DNA from: Thalassospira profundimaris
GTDB taxonomy: Bacteria; Pseudomonadota; Alphaproteobacteria; Rhodospirillales; Thalassospiraceae
DNA length: 52,728 nt
Reading direction: 5' to 3'
Assembly: GCF_003326755.1 (NCBI RefSeq)
Contig: NZ_JPWH01000029.1
Location: 1 to 52,728 of the forward strand
This document shows positions 17,965-26,256 of the stretch, in pieces; the stretch's first letter is position 1, and each line of letters begins with the position of its first letter. Under the pieces are notes generated by a model. It was not told the DNA's origin. It saw nothing but the letters and a program-made list of their open reading frames with translations, and made no database searches. The position numbers and the translations under genes are program-made.

Positions 17965-18351
17965 TTGCGCGTTCTTTACTGGATCATTGCCATTCCCTTG
18001 ACGATTGTGATTACGGTTTTTGCTGTTGCCAACCGTCAGGCCACCACCCTGTCGTTATGGCCGTTGCCCTTTGAAATGGATCTGCCGCTTTTTGTGCCGG
18101 TCCTGGGGGCGTTGTTGCTGGGGCTTTTGATCGGCCTGCTGTTTGAATGGCTTTTGACGGGCAAACACCGCCGTGCAAATCGCAAAATGGAATCCGAACT
18201 TTCCCGCCTCCGCCGCGAGAAGGAGGCCGCGCGCGAACAGGAACGTGCCGCCATTGCCAACCAGAAACAGGCAGGGCAGCCGCCGATGGTCGATGCACAG
18301 TCCGGGGCTGATAAAACCAATACCGCCCCTGTTCAGCCTGCCGGGGTTTAA
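17965..18351 (+). CDS. lapA: LapA-domain (DUF1049) inner membrane protein
   Basis: 128 residues from a TTG at 17965, chosen because a perfect AGGAGGT lies five bases upstream (17954-17960); an ATG at 17893 lacks one. Two transmembrane helices (about residues 3-22 and 41-63) flank the motif VANRQATTLSLWPLPFEMDLPLFVPVL, typical of LapA. A long charged coiled coil (about 68-102) and a polar tail follow. In E. coli LapA acts with LapB in controlling lipopolysaccharide synthesis; no lapB is adjacent here. The position between ihfB and pyrF is the common alphaproteobacterial arrangement. Confidence 0.85.
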   Translation: MRVLYWIIAIPLTIVITVFAVANRQATTLSLWPLPFEMDLPLFVPVLGALLLGLLIGLLFEWLLTGKHRRANRKMESELSRLRREKEAAREQERAAIANQKQAGQPPMVDAQSGADKTNTAPVQPAGV

Positions 18352-18407
18352 CCGGTCAGGCGTGTTTTGCCTTCCCTGTTTTTGGGGGGCCGAAAAATCC
18401 TCAAATA

Positions 18408-18442
18408 GGTAGCCCTTGACCACGGGGGCTGCCTTTTGTTTT
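18408..18442 (+). terminator. Probable terminator after lapA
   Basis: GGTAGCCC / GGGCTGCC stem (one G-U) followed by TTTTGTTTT, 57 bases past the stop. Confidence 0.75.
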
Positions 18443-18688
18443 GGCGATGGCAAAAAGGGCCAATAAGGAATGGTTTTTGGCTTCCGAATCGACTAAAGCC
18501 TGTTCACCTGATCCATGCGGGGGCCGGTTTGCCAAGGTTACGGGGACAAGGGCTGATTTTAAGGGGCATCGGGGCGAGAATGTCGTGTGCGCTGTTTTGC
18601 CTCTGTTTGCCGATTGGTCCGAATTTTGTGCGCCAGGTTTGATGCGCCTGCCCCAATCGGATCATTTATGTGTCAACCGGAGGATGCC
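18443..18688. other. Intergenic stretch upstream of pyrF, no supported gene
   Basis: With the lapA terminator this makes a 337-base gap. An open frame of about 83 codons (18441-18692) overlaps the terminator and ends at the pyrF start; its translation shows no domain. It is probably the pyrF promoter region. Confidence 0.45.
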
Positions 18689-19420
18689 ATGACCGCCCAG
18701 AATTCCCAGATTGCTGCGAAGGACCGGATTTTTTGCGCCATCGATACTACTGATCTTGATCATGCGATTGATTTGGCAACCCGGTTATCGGGGGTGATTG
18801 GCGGGGCAAAGCTGGGCAAGGAATTTTTCGCCGCCCACGGCCCGCAGGGGGTGAAGGCGGTTGCAGCAGCCGGGATGCCGGTTTTTCTGGATGTCAAATA
18901 TCACGATATTCCCAATACGGTGGCCGGGGCCATCCGTGCGGTAACGCCGCTGGGCTTGCGGATTGTCAATGTGCATGCCGCTGGCGGGCTGGAAATGATG
19001 AAACGTGCCGGCGAGGCTGCCCGCGAAGCAGCGGACAAAGCCGGTGTGGCTGCCCCCTGGGTAATTGCCGTGACCATCCTGACCAGCCTGGATGAAAATG
19101 ACCTCGACGAGATCGGTCTGCGTGGCCCGTTAAGCGAGCGGGTGGTTAAAATGGCCGAACTGACGCAAAAATCCGGCCTGGATGGGATTGTGTGTTCGGC
19201 CCAGGAAATTGAGCCGGTGCGCGCGGCTTGCGGCCCCGATTTCAAATTGATCACGCCAGGCATTCGCCCCGCCTGGGCCAGCAGCGATGACCAGAAACGC
19301 ATTGTCACCCCGCGTGATGCCGTTGCAACGGGGTCCGATGTGTTGGTGATTGGCCGCCCGATTACCAAGGCCGAAGACCCGGTGGCCGCCGCCCGGCGCA
19401 TTGTGGATGAACTGGCATAA
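18689..19420 (+). CDS. pyrF: Orotidine 5'-phosphate decarboxylase
   Basis: Last step of UMP synthesis. 243 residues from ATG 18689 with GGAGG nine bases upstream; a longer in-frame start at 18587 lacks a site. The catalytic tetrad motif FLDVKYHDIPNTV (D-x-K-x-x-D) is intact. The start (DRIFCAIDTTDLDHAIDLA) and the phosphate-binding end (TPGIRPAWASSDDQKR ... VIGRPITKAEDPVAAA) are standard. Length is typical for the bacterial monofunctional enzyme. Confidence 0.97.
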   Translation: MTAQNSQIAAKDRIFCAIDTTDLDHAIDLATRLSGVIGGAKLGKEFFAAHGPQGVKAVAAAGMPVFLDVKYHDIPNTVAGAIRAVTPLGLRIVNVHAAGGLEMMKRAGEAAREAADKAGVAAPWVIAVTILTSLDENDLDEIGLRGPLSERVVKMAELTQKSGLDGIVCSAQEIEPVRAACGPDFKLITPGIRPAWASSDDQKRIVTPRDAVATGSDVLVIGRPITKAEDPVAAARRIVDELA

Positions 19421-19499
19421 CGGGTCTGATCCGGTTGCCGGGTGACGTTTTTCACCCCCGGTAACAGGGCGGATGAACCGCCTGTGATGTCAGTGAATT

Positions 19500-20567
19500 T
19501 TAGGCCAGGCCCGTCTTGAATGTGCGGGCCTGTTCTTTGGCAAAGGCCGGGATATTGGCTGGCGTAATGATTTGAATGTCGCTGGCGGGGGCAATGGCCC
19601 CGTGCGGGAGCAAGCCGTGCCACGCCATCAGGTGATGGCATGCCGTGCGCATGTCCTGGCGCAAATCATGATGCAGAACGGCGGTCAGTTTGCCCTGTTC
19701 CAATAGCGTGATGTTTTCGGCATCCAGGTCGTGGGCGATATAAATGGCAGGGGATATGCCATGATCGGCCAGGGTTTTTAATATGGCCCGGTTGCCCCCA
19801 CCCATCGAATAGACGGCGGCAATATTCGCCGTTTGACCGATGATGGATTTCACGCGGTCGGCCGTGTCATGGTCCAGGCCAGCACCACCACTGGCATCAA
19901 TAATCTGTCGTTGAGGGGCCAGCCTGGCCAATGCTGCGATAAAACCCTCCTTGCGGGCTTCTTCGCCGCGAAAACGTTCATTGCTAAGCGTGATCAGAAT
20001 GGCACCTTTATTGGGCCTGCCCGCCAGAAAATGATGCAGCAGATAAGCCGCTGTTTCGCCTGCTGCTTTATTATTGGCCCCGGCATAGGCGATTTGCCCG
20101 GCATCGGGAATATCGGTAAAAATGGTCAGAACCGGGATGTTTCGGTTGCGCAACATGGACAGGGCATGGCGAATATCGGGCTGGTCCTGCGCCTTGAGCA
20201 ACACGCCCTGGCTGCCCCGTTTGGCAATCCGCGCAAGAATGGCAACCACATCGCCTGATCGCATGCGTTCCTGCATCATATAACGCGGGCGAATTACCGC
20301 CGGGTGCAGGCTGGGAAGTTCGGCCTCCAGGGCGGTGCGGATGGCATTGCTAAAACGGCTGGGGGCCTCGACCACAACATCAATGAACAGCCGTCGCCCG
20401 CGTGCGGCAAGTTGTCCTTCCTGACGGGTCAGTTCCTCTATGGCATCGCGGACCTGGCGACGGGTTTGGGCGCTGACATTGGGGCGGTCATTTAATACCC
20501 GGTCAATCGTGGCGGTGCTCAGGCCGGATTGCCGGGCAATTTCCTTGACGGGGAAACGATGGGTCAT
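19500..20567 (-). CDS. LacI-family transcriptional regulator with sugar-binding-like domain
   Basis: 355 residues from the ATG at 20567, which has AAAGGA upstream; a longer frame to 20639 is unlikely. Residues about 5-30 are a LacI helix-turn-helix (VKEIARQSGLSTATIDRVLNDRPNVS). The rest is a periplasmic-binding-protein-like domain (VLTIFTDIPDAGQIAYAGANN; AAVYSMGGGNRAILKTLADHG; AHDLDAENITLLEQGKLTAVLHHDLRQD). This second half resembles regulators that read sugars or cyclitols. The gene is divergent from the PhyH-like oxygenase, 123 bases away, which is its likely target. Ligand unknown. Confidence 0.88.
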   Translation of the reverse strand: MTHRFPVKEIARQSGLSTATIDRVLNDRPNVSAQTRRQVRDAIEELTRQEGQLAARGRRLFIDVVVEAPSRFSNAIRTALEAELPSLHPAVIRPRYMMQERMRSGDVVAILARIAKRGSQGVLLKAQDQPDIRHALSMLRNRNIPVLTIFTDIPDAGQIAYAGANNKAAGETAAYLLHHFLAGRPNKGAILITLSNERFRGEEARKEGFIAALARLAPQRQIIDASGGAGLDHDTADRVKSIIGQTANIAAVYSMGGGNRAILKTLADHGISPAIYIAHDLDAENITLLEQGKLTAVLHHDLRQDMRTACHHLMAWHGLLPHGAIAPASDIQIITPANIPAFAKEQARTFKTGLA

Positions 20568-20690
20568 GCTGCCTTTTCCTTTGTTGATGTATTTTTGATG
20601 GATTCCAATCCCCCAGGCAAAGCATTTTCGCTCTAGCATTCAGGCATGGGCGGGCATTTCAACGATCCGCCGTGATCAGGAGGAAAAGCC

Positions 20691-21932
20691 ATGCCATCCC
20701 GTCAACCGAAACAGAACACGCAGCCCGATCCCCATTCTTATCCACTGACCGGACGACAAAAGGCCGGGCTTGGTACGGGATATTACCGCGAGGCGGCATG
20801 TTCGACGGATGACCTTTTGCCCCTGATTAACCGGGAAACCCGGGCCGATGATGTGCCTCATGCCTGCGAAATCCTGCGAAATGTGCCGGTTTATGATGGT
20901 GATGTGCTGCGCCACATCATGACCCGGCCTGATCAACGCCAGGCCGTGATGGCGGAATGGGCCAGGGTGATGCTGGACGGGGCGGGTGTGCTGGTGATCA
21001 AGGCCGCCTATGCCGATTGCAGCATCCTTGATGACGCAACCCGGAGTTATATGGATATTATTGCCGATGAAAAGGCGGCCAATGGCACGGCGGCGGATCA
21101 TTTTGCCAAGGCCGGAGCTAATGACCGCATTTGGAATTCGGCGCAAAAACTATGTTTGCGCGCGCCGGATGTTTTTGCCCGTTATTTTGGCAATCCGCTG
21201 ATTGATATGGTGTGCGAGGCCTGGCTGGGCCCGTGTTACCAGATGACGGCACAGGTTAATCTGGTGCGGCCGGGCGGGCAGGCGCAGCAGATGCATCGCG
21301 ATTATCACCTGGGGTTTCAAACTGCCGAAATGTGCACCAAATTCCCCGCCCATGTGCATCATCTCTCCCCGGTATTAACGCTTCAGGGCGCGGTGGCGCA
21401 TTGCGATATGCCGCTTGAAAGCGGGCCGACATTGTTGCTGCCTTTCTCGCAGCTTTATCGCGAGGGTTATATGGCATGGCGTCGCCAGGATTTTCGCGAT
21501 CTGTTTGATGCGCGCCATGTGCAATTGCCGCTGGCAAAAGGCGATGCGCTGTTTTTTAACCCGGCGCTGTTTCATGCGGCAGGCAGCAATAGCAGCCAGA
21601 ATATCCAGCGAATGGCGAATTTATTGCAGGTTTCGTCGGCTTATGGGCGGGCAATGGAATCGCTGAGCCGGATTGCCATGTGTAAGGCGGTGTATCCTGT
21701 CATTTGCGCCATGCGAGGCAGGGGGGCGATGACAGAAGCCGAACAGGCCGCCGCGATTGCTGCCTGTGCCGAGGGATATTCCTTCCCGACCAACCTTGAT
21801 ACCGATCCACCCGTAGGCGGGTTGGCCCCGGAAACACAAAACCAGCTTTTTCATCGTGCCCTGGGCGATGGCCTGACGGCGGATCAATTCAACAGTGCCC
21901 TTGATGCCCTGTGTGGGCGACAGATGCCATGA
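20691..21932 (+). CDS. Phytanoyl-CoA dioxygenase (PhyH)-family Fe(II)/2-oxoglutarate oxygenase
   Basis: 413 residues, ATG with AGGAGG-like site (AGGAGGAAAAGCC). The iron-binding facial triad is readable: His and Asp in QQMHRDYH and the distal His in LFHAAGSNSSQNIQR, where the Arg would hold 2-oxoglutarate. The rest of the jelly-roll (TLQGAVAHCDMPLESGPTLLLPFSQ) fits the PhyH family. It oxidises an organic substrate using oxygen and 2-oxoglutarate. The substrate is not evident; the divergent LacI-type regulator hints at a sugar, polyol or osmolyte. The downstream terminator lies about 170 bases past the stop. Confidence 0.85.
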   Translation: MPSRQPKQNTQPDPHSYPLTGRQKAGLGTGYYREAACSTDDLLPLINRETRADDVPHACEILRNVPVYDGDVLRHIMTRPDQRQAVMAEWARVMLDGAGVLVIKAAYADCSILDDATRSYMDIIADEKAANGTAADHFAKAGANDRIWNSAQKLCLRAPDVFARYFGNPLIDMVCEAWLGPCYQMTAQVNLVRPGGQAQQMHRDYHLGFQTAEMCTKFPAHVHHLSPVLTLQGAVAHCDMPLESGPTLLLPFSQLYREGYMAWRRQDFRDLFDARHVQLPLAKGDALFFNPALFHAAGSNSSQNIQRMANLLQVSSAYGRAMESLSRIAMCKAVYPVICAMRGRGAMTEAEQAAAIAACAEGYSFPTNLDTDPPVGGLAPETQNQLFHRALGDGLTADQFNSALDALCGRQMP

Positions 21933-22104
21933 TGTGCCGGTTTTGGGCGCGCGGTGGGGGCAAGTCAAACCGCGAGACAATGATCCATTTCCGGGCAGAG
22001 CGTCGATATTTGCCAAAATCGCATAGATTCTATGCGTAGAAAGCGATAGTTCCCGGTTTCGTTTACAGGCAGTTTTGAATCGGTTCAGAGAATTCTCTGG
22101 GAGT

Positions 22105-22139
22105 GCGGTGTCCGCCGAATGCAGGGCACCGCCTTTTTT
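22105..22139 (+). terminator. Rho-independent terminator between the PhyH and MFS genes
   Basis: GCGGTGTCC / GGGCACCGC (one G-U) with a ten-base loop, then CTTTTTT. It ends 40 bases before the MFS start, so it might also act as a leader terminator for that gene. Confidence 0.85.
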
Positions 22140-22179
22140 GATTTTATGCTGTTTTTGTCGCCAACGTAACGGGTGCCCC

Positions 22180-23388
22180 ATGTCCTTTGCTCATTCCCGC
22201 CAGGCTTTTTTGGCCCGTTTGCCTATTCTGGCGCTGGCAATGGCGTCCTTTGGTATCGGGACGACGGAATTTGTCATTATGGGGCTTTTGCCCGATGTGG
22301 CCGCTGATTTGGGTGTCAGTATTCCCAGTGCCGGGTTGTTGGTGACGGGCTATGCGCTGGGTGTGACCTTTGGTTCGCCCTTTTTGGCAATGGCAACGGC
22401 AAAAATGGAACGCCGCCGGGTTTTGCTGTTTTTGGTGTCGCTGTTTTTGCTGGGCAATATTTTGTGCGCGGTTGCGCCCAATTACAGCCTGCTGATGGTG
22501 GCGCGTGTGATTACCGCGCTGGGGCACGGCGCGTTTTTTGGTCTGGGCTCGGTTGTGGCCGCCGGGCTGGTGGCCCCGCATAAACGGGTACAGGCGGTTG
22601 CCCTGATGTTTTCCGGTCTCACACTGGCGAATGTGCTGGGTGTGCCATTTGGCACGGCAATGGGCCAGGCATTGGGCTGGCGTTCCACTTTCTGGGCGGT
22701 TGTTGCCATTGGGGTTGTGGCCTTTATCGCACTGTATTTGTTTGTACCGCGCAATATCAAGGCAGAGCGGACCAGTTTTATGGCCGAAGCCCGCGCCTTG
22801 GGCAAATTGCAGGTGTTGCTGGCAATGGCGCTCAGTGTTCTGGCATCGGCCAGCCTGTTTAGTGTTTTTACCTATATCACGCCGATTCTGACCGACGTGA
22901 CCGGCGTTTCACCGCAAAATGTAACGGTGGTTCTGCTGCTGTTTGGTGTGGGGCTGACGGTGGGTAATTTCATTGGCGGCCGCCTGGGCGACTGGCGATT
23001 GATGCCTGCCATTATTATCACCCTGGTGGCGTTGGTGCTGGTTTTGATGATGCTGACCGAAACTGTCTATCAGGTGTGGCCAGCCCTTATATCCCTGTTT
23101 GTTTGGGGTGTGGTGATGTTTGCCCTGGTATCGCCCTTGCAAATTCGCGTGGTGAATGAAGCCACAGGGGCGCCGAATTTGGCCTCAACCATTAATCAGG
23201 GGGCCTTTAACCTTGGCAATGCGGGCGGCGCATGGCTGGGTGGCCTCGCGATTAATGCCGGTATCGGTTATGCCCAAATTCCCTGGATTGGTGCGCTGAT
23301 CGCGGTGGCTGCTCTGATGCTGGCTGTTTTTTCCTATTTGCTGGACCGTAAAACCGAAATCGACCCGCAAACCGCCATTGGCGTGTAA
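22180..23388 (+). CDS. MFS transporter, AraJ/sugar-efflux (DHA1) type
   Basis: 402 residues from ATG 22180; a longer frame to 22075 overlaps the terminator and is rejected. Twelve hydrophobic helices are readable. The motif GIGTTEFVIMGLLPDVAADLGVS at the first helix is characteristic of the AraJ/PbuE/SotB exporters, and the loop after helix 2 has MATAKMERRRVLL (motif A variant). ALGHGAFFGLGSVVAAGLV and the helix 11 region STINQGAFNLGNAGGAWLGG support the same group. Probable proton-driven exporter of a small molecule such as an arabinose- or purine-type compound; the substrate is not defined. Confidence 0.9.
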   Translation: MSFAHSRQAFLARLPILALAMASFGIGTTEFVIMGLLPDVAADLGVSIPSAGLLVTGYALGVTFGSPFLAMATAKMERRRVLLFLVSLFLLGNILCAVAPNYSLLMVARVITALGHGAFFGLGSVVAAGLVAPHKRVQAVALMFSGLTLANVLGVPFGTAMGQALGWRSTFWAVVAIGVVAFIALYLFVPRNIKAERTSFMAEARALGKLQVLLAMALSVLASASLFSVFTYITPILTDVTGVSPQNVTVVLLLFGVGLTVGNFIGGRLGDWRLMPAIIITLVALVLVLMMLTETVYQVWPALISLFVWGVVMFALVSPLQIRVVNEATGAPNLASTINQGAFNLGNAGGAWLGGLAINAGIGYAQIPWIGALIAVAALMLAVFSYLLDRKTEIDPQTAIGV

Positions 23389-23425
23389 GCGGGAGCATGG
23401 GGCTATCAATGCACGGTGGTTGATC

Positions 23426-24670
23426 TCAGGTTGTGGCCGAATGGGAAATCAGACGATCAGATGCCAAAGCAGTGTTTTTTAAACCGTCCTCCCATGCGCT
23501 TATGATCTTCGGTGCGATCTGGGAGAAAGCCGGTGAAACATGCTGGTATGCGGCCAGTTCTGTGCGGGTTGAAGCAACAGCTTCGGCGACCTGATCAATC
23601 ATTTCGCCGGTCCGGCGTGCATTCAGTCCTGTCCGCTGGCCAAGTTTAATCAGCCGTGCCCGATCTGGCCATTTTGAACTGCCATCCAAAACCAGAGCCA
23701 TCTGATCTTTTGGCAGATATGCGGCTGTTGTGACAACATCATAAACAGGAGCAAGACGCAAATCGCCATTGACGTCGTCATATAGCAGCGCAAAGTTCTT
23801 CAGGTGCGCGTCCCCGTTGCGAACCAGGCAATTTAATACGATAAGCCTGAAGAGATCTGGCCCCTGTTTTGACCATTGCTCAAGCCCGAGAAAGTCTGCG
23901 GCCCTTTTCATGATGGCTGTTTCGTAACTGCCGTCGTATTTTCGATTGGTGTTGCGGCCGTTAAGGACGCAAAAATCTTCCATCCCGATATATTGGCCGT
24001 CCTCTTTCAAATCAAAACGATCAATAACGAGGGCTTCGCCGCCTTCTGACAAACGGTGTCTTGGCACCTCAAGTCCGGCTCTGGCGGCAGCCATCAGGCA
24101 AAAAAATTCGTTCGCCGCAAGTTCAGGGTATTCCTTCGGATCCCAAAGTTTGACGATATGCGTTGCACCGCGGAAGCTGGGCGAAAGCCAGGTACCTGCG
24201 TCGCTCATATTGTCTCTGATCAGAACTTTAGGCTGAACGCCGCTGATACCGGAGTAGCTGGTGAATTTCTCGAGCAGATAATCAAAAAGCTGCCCATCGC
24301 GACGGCTCTTCAGAATTTCATCAATTGATTGAAAAGGAACATCTTCGCTTGGTTTGTCTTTATCCCCACTGTAACGCAGGCGCCCCATTTGCGTTCTGCC
24401 GATCACAGAGAGGAGATCAAGATCGTCAAATTTCCCAAGGGCCTTGGAAAATTGCCGTGAAATGCGATCACGCAAATATCCTTCAGGCAAATTTTGCTCG
24501 AAGATCGGAAGCAAACCAGTTTGCCATTCCCAGGAGGGAAGGCGAACCGGCATTGACACCGAAACAGCGCTGTCATGCGACGCCTCTGGATCATAAGAAA
24601 AGCTGCTGCCACGGTCGCCACGTCTTACAAGCCGACCTGAGAGTTCTCCGTCACTCCAAACCCTGATCAT
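23426..24670 (-). CDS. hipA: HipA-family serine/threonine kinase toxin
   Basis: 414 residues. N-terminal HipA subdomain about 1-100, then the kinase core. The P-loop-like YSGISGVQPKVLI (about 139-150) is the region whose Ser is autophosphorylated in E. coli HipA. The catalytic loop NGDAHLKN gives Asp287 and Asn292, and the metal-binding Asp311 lies in APVYDV, so the kinase looks intact. HipA phosphorylates glutamyl-tRNA synthetase in E. coli, causing dormancy; the target here is inferred. The start overlaps the end of hipB by 20 bases, the normal coupled order. Base composition is more AT-rich than neighbours, suggesting acquisition. Confidence 0.93.
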   Translation of the reverse strand: MIRVWSDGELSGRLVRRGDRGSSFSYDPEASHDSAVSVSMPVRLPSWEWQTGLLPIFEQNLPEGYLRDRISRQFSKALGKFDDLDLLSVIGRTQMGRLRYSGDKDKPSEDVPFQSIDEILKSRRDGQLFDYLLEKFTSYSGISGVQPKVLIRDNMSDAGTWLSPSFRGATHIVKLWDPKEYPELAANEFFCLMAAARAGLEVPRHRLSEGGEALVIDRFDLKEDGQYIGMEDFCVLNGRNTNRKYDGSYETAIMKRAADFLGLEQWSKQGPDLFRLIVLNCLVRNGDAHLKNFALLYDDVNGDLRLAPVYDVVTTAAYLPKDQMALVLDGSSKWPDRARLIKLGQRTGLNARRTGEMIDQVAEAVASTRTELAAYQHVSPAFSQIAPKIISAWEDGLKNTALASDRLISHSATT

Positions 24671-24914
24671 CTTCGGCCATCAACTCCTCTAGCGTCGGTC
24701 GATTATTATTGGCGGCTATTACCTTCAGTTCGAGCCCAAGCAGGTTAAGCAGCAAAGAGATTTTCCCAAATCCCAGCTCCGTAACCTGTCCCCGCTCAAG
24801 TGCACTTAATGTTGACCGGGCGATGCCGGCATCACGGGCGAGGTCTTCCTGCCGGATCTTCCGAAATTTCCGGGCTGCCTGAATTTCTCTTCCTATTTGC
24901 CAAAGATTCAGCAT
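24651..24914 (-). CDS. hipB: HipB-family HTH antitoxin/repressor
   Basis: 87 residues. Xre-type helix-turn-helix: IGREIQAARKFRKIRQEDLARDAGIARSTLSALERG, followed by LGFGKISLLLNLLGLELKV as the dimer strand, then an acidic tail. It should bind HipA and repress the operon. Two operator-like sites lie 18 and 58 bases upstream of the start codon with the same half-site spacing as E. coli HipB operators. Confidence 0.92.
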   Translation of the reverse strand: MLNLWQIGREIQAARKFRKIRQEDLARDAGIARSTLSALERGQVTELGFGKISLLLNLLGLELKVIAANNNRPTLEELMAEDDQGLE

Positions 24915-24931
24915 CGTAACGTCATCCTAAA

Positions 24932-24954
24932 ATGCCCTGTATATAGGACATTTT
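24932..24954. promoter_or_regulatory. hipBA operator candidate O1
   Basis: TGCCC-N8-GGACA within a larger inverted repeat whose outer arms are ATCCTAAAATG (24924-24934) and CATTTTAGGAT (24949-24959), perfect over 11 bp. The five-eight-five layout equals the TATCC-N8-GGATA of E. coli HipB. It starts 18 bases from the hipB start codon. Confidence 0.75.
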
Positions 24955-24971
24955 AGGATTTTTATGTGTAT

Positions 24972-24994
24972 ATGTCCAATATATCGTACATTTT
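24972..24994. promoter_or_regulatory. hipBA operator candidate O2
   Basis: TGTCC-N8-GTACA; 18 of 23 bases match O1 in the same orientation, offset by exactly 40 bases (close to four helical turns). One mismatch in the right half-site suggests a weaker site. Confidence 0.65.
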
Positions 24995-25287
24995 TCGCGC
25001 TTCTCAGTCAGAAAAACCGAATATCTAAAATATCCAGCTCCCTTCAAACATAACCACCAGATGTTTGGTCCAGGAATTTTCTGGAGCGGATGATGACGGA
25101 ATCTGAACGGCTCTTGTCGCCAGGTTTTGCAAATGGCCTTGATAGAAGTGAGATCGCGTGGGGTCTTCAAACGACACTTGATGACCATCTCATGACGACT
25201 TGCGACTGGCGCGACTGCAGAATTTGCCAACGCCTCAACCGGTTTGCATAGTTTGCGCCGCAGGATTGGTTGGCAGATGTTTTTGCG
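24995..25287. other. Intergenic stretch between hipBA control region and the TSUP gene
   Basis: Part of a 373-base gap. A minus-strand open frame (24922-25230) runs through the operators and is not credible. The only item of note is a possible 53-codon frame on the plus strand, listed separately. Confidence 0.4.
25090..25251 (+). CDS. Possible small ORF, 53 residues, unknown
   Basis: ATG at 25090 preceded by GGAGCGG; translation starts MMTESERLLSPGFANGLD and ends in CRICQRLNRFA with three Cys. No domain is recognised. It lies alone between hipBA and the TSUP gene, with no partner in the same direction. It could be a decayed remnant or chance frame. Confidence 0.15.
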   Translation: MMTESERLLSPGFANGLDRSEIAWGLQTTLDDHLMTTCDWRDCRICQRLNRFA

Positions 25288-26091
25288 TTAGCTGAATGCC
25301 AGGCCAACCGCGCGAAACGACGCACCGATTTGGCCGCCATATTGTTCGATGATCAGTTTGATCGAAATGGCGATGGAGACAAAAACCAGCAGCGGGCGAA
25401 CCAGCCGGGCGCCGACCCTCATCACCATATGGGATCCCAGTGTTGCGCCGATCACCTGGCCGACCGCCATTGCCAGGCCAATTTTCCAGACCACTTCGCC
25501 GCCGACAATAAAGGTTGCCAGAGAGGCGACATTGGCGGTGAAGTTCAAAACCTTGGTATGCGCGGTGGCCTTGGTCAGGTTGTAGCCCAGCAGGGCGACA
25601 AAGGCGATGGAGAAGAAAGACCCCGTGCCGGGACCAAAAAAGCCGTCATAAAAGCCAATGCCAAAACCGGCGGTAAAGGCAAACAGGGTTTTGCCGATTT
25701 TTTGCTGGGCATCAATGTCGCTGGCACGCGGGGAAAACAGAAAATACAGGGCAATCGCAATCAGAAGGCCCGGCAGCAGCGTCATCAACAGGCCGGGATC
25801 AAGCATTTGAATAAGGGTGGTGCCCAAGACTGCGCCCAGCAAGGTCAGAATAATCGCCAGCCCCATTTCACGCGGATTGACCAGGCCGCGCCGGGCAAAA
25901 TTAAGGGCAGCGGAGAAACTGCCACAACTGCTTTGCAGTTTGTTGGTTGCCAGGGCCTGGGTCGGGGTGATGCCGGCCCATAACAGGGTGGGAATGCAAA
26001 TAAGGCCGCCGCCTCCGGCAATTGAATCCACAAACCCGGCAACCAGGGCGACGGCAAACATGATCATTAAAAGATCAACACCAAATTCCAT
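25288..26091 (-). CDS. TSUP (TauE/SafE, YfcA-like) membrane permease
   Basis: 267 residues with about eight hydrophobic helices. The two-fold repeat motifs are clear: FVDSIAGGGGLICIPTLLWAG with ATNKLQSSCG in the first half, and GFYDGFFGPGTGSFF with ATAHTKVLNFTANVASL in the second. This is the YfcA subgroup of the TSUP family, usually exporters or importers of sulfite, sulfoacetate or other organosulfur anions. Substrate here is unknown; no sulfur genes are adjacent. It is divergent from mutM with 165 bases between. Confidence 0.88.
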   Translation of the reverse strand: MEFGVDLLMIMFAVALVAGFVDSIAGGGGLICIPTLLWAGITPTQALATNKLQSSCGSFSAALNFARRGLVNPREMGLAIILTLLGAVLGTTLIQMLDPGLLMTLLPGLLIAIALYFLFSPRASDIDAQQKIGKTLFAFTAGFGIGFYDGFFGPGTGSFFSIAFVALLGYNLTKATAHTKVLNFTANVASLATFIVGGEVVWKIGLAMAVGQVIGATLGSHMVMRVGARLVRPLLVFVSIAISIKLIIEQYGGQIGASFRAVGLAFS

Positions 26092-26256
26092 GCGTATATT
26101 CCGCTTGTAAATGCGATAAATTTCAAAACAGGGTCAGCATAAGCCTTTCTGTTTTTTGTGCTATTTATAATTTGTCATCGTAACAATCTGGCATTTGTGC
26201 CCGTTGCGGATTACATACTGTCTCCGTTTGATCCCCAATGCCGTGACGAGGTTGTT

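Noticed and set aside
19434..19482. Hairpins in the short gap between pyrF and the LacI-type gene
   Set aside because: Stems such as GGGTGA/TCACCC and GGCGG/CCGCC exist, but no T-run follows, so a terminator call was not supported.
24922..25230. 102-codon minus-strand frame upstream of hipB
   Set aside because: It runs through the operator-like repeats and promoter of hipBA, has no ribosome binding site and no domain.
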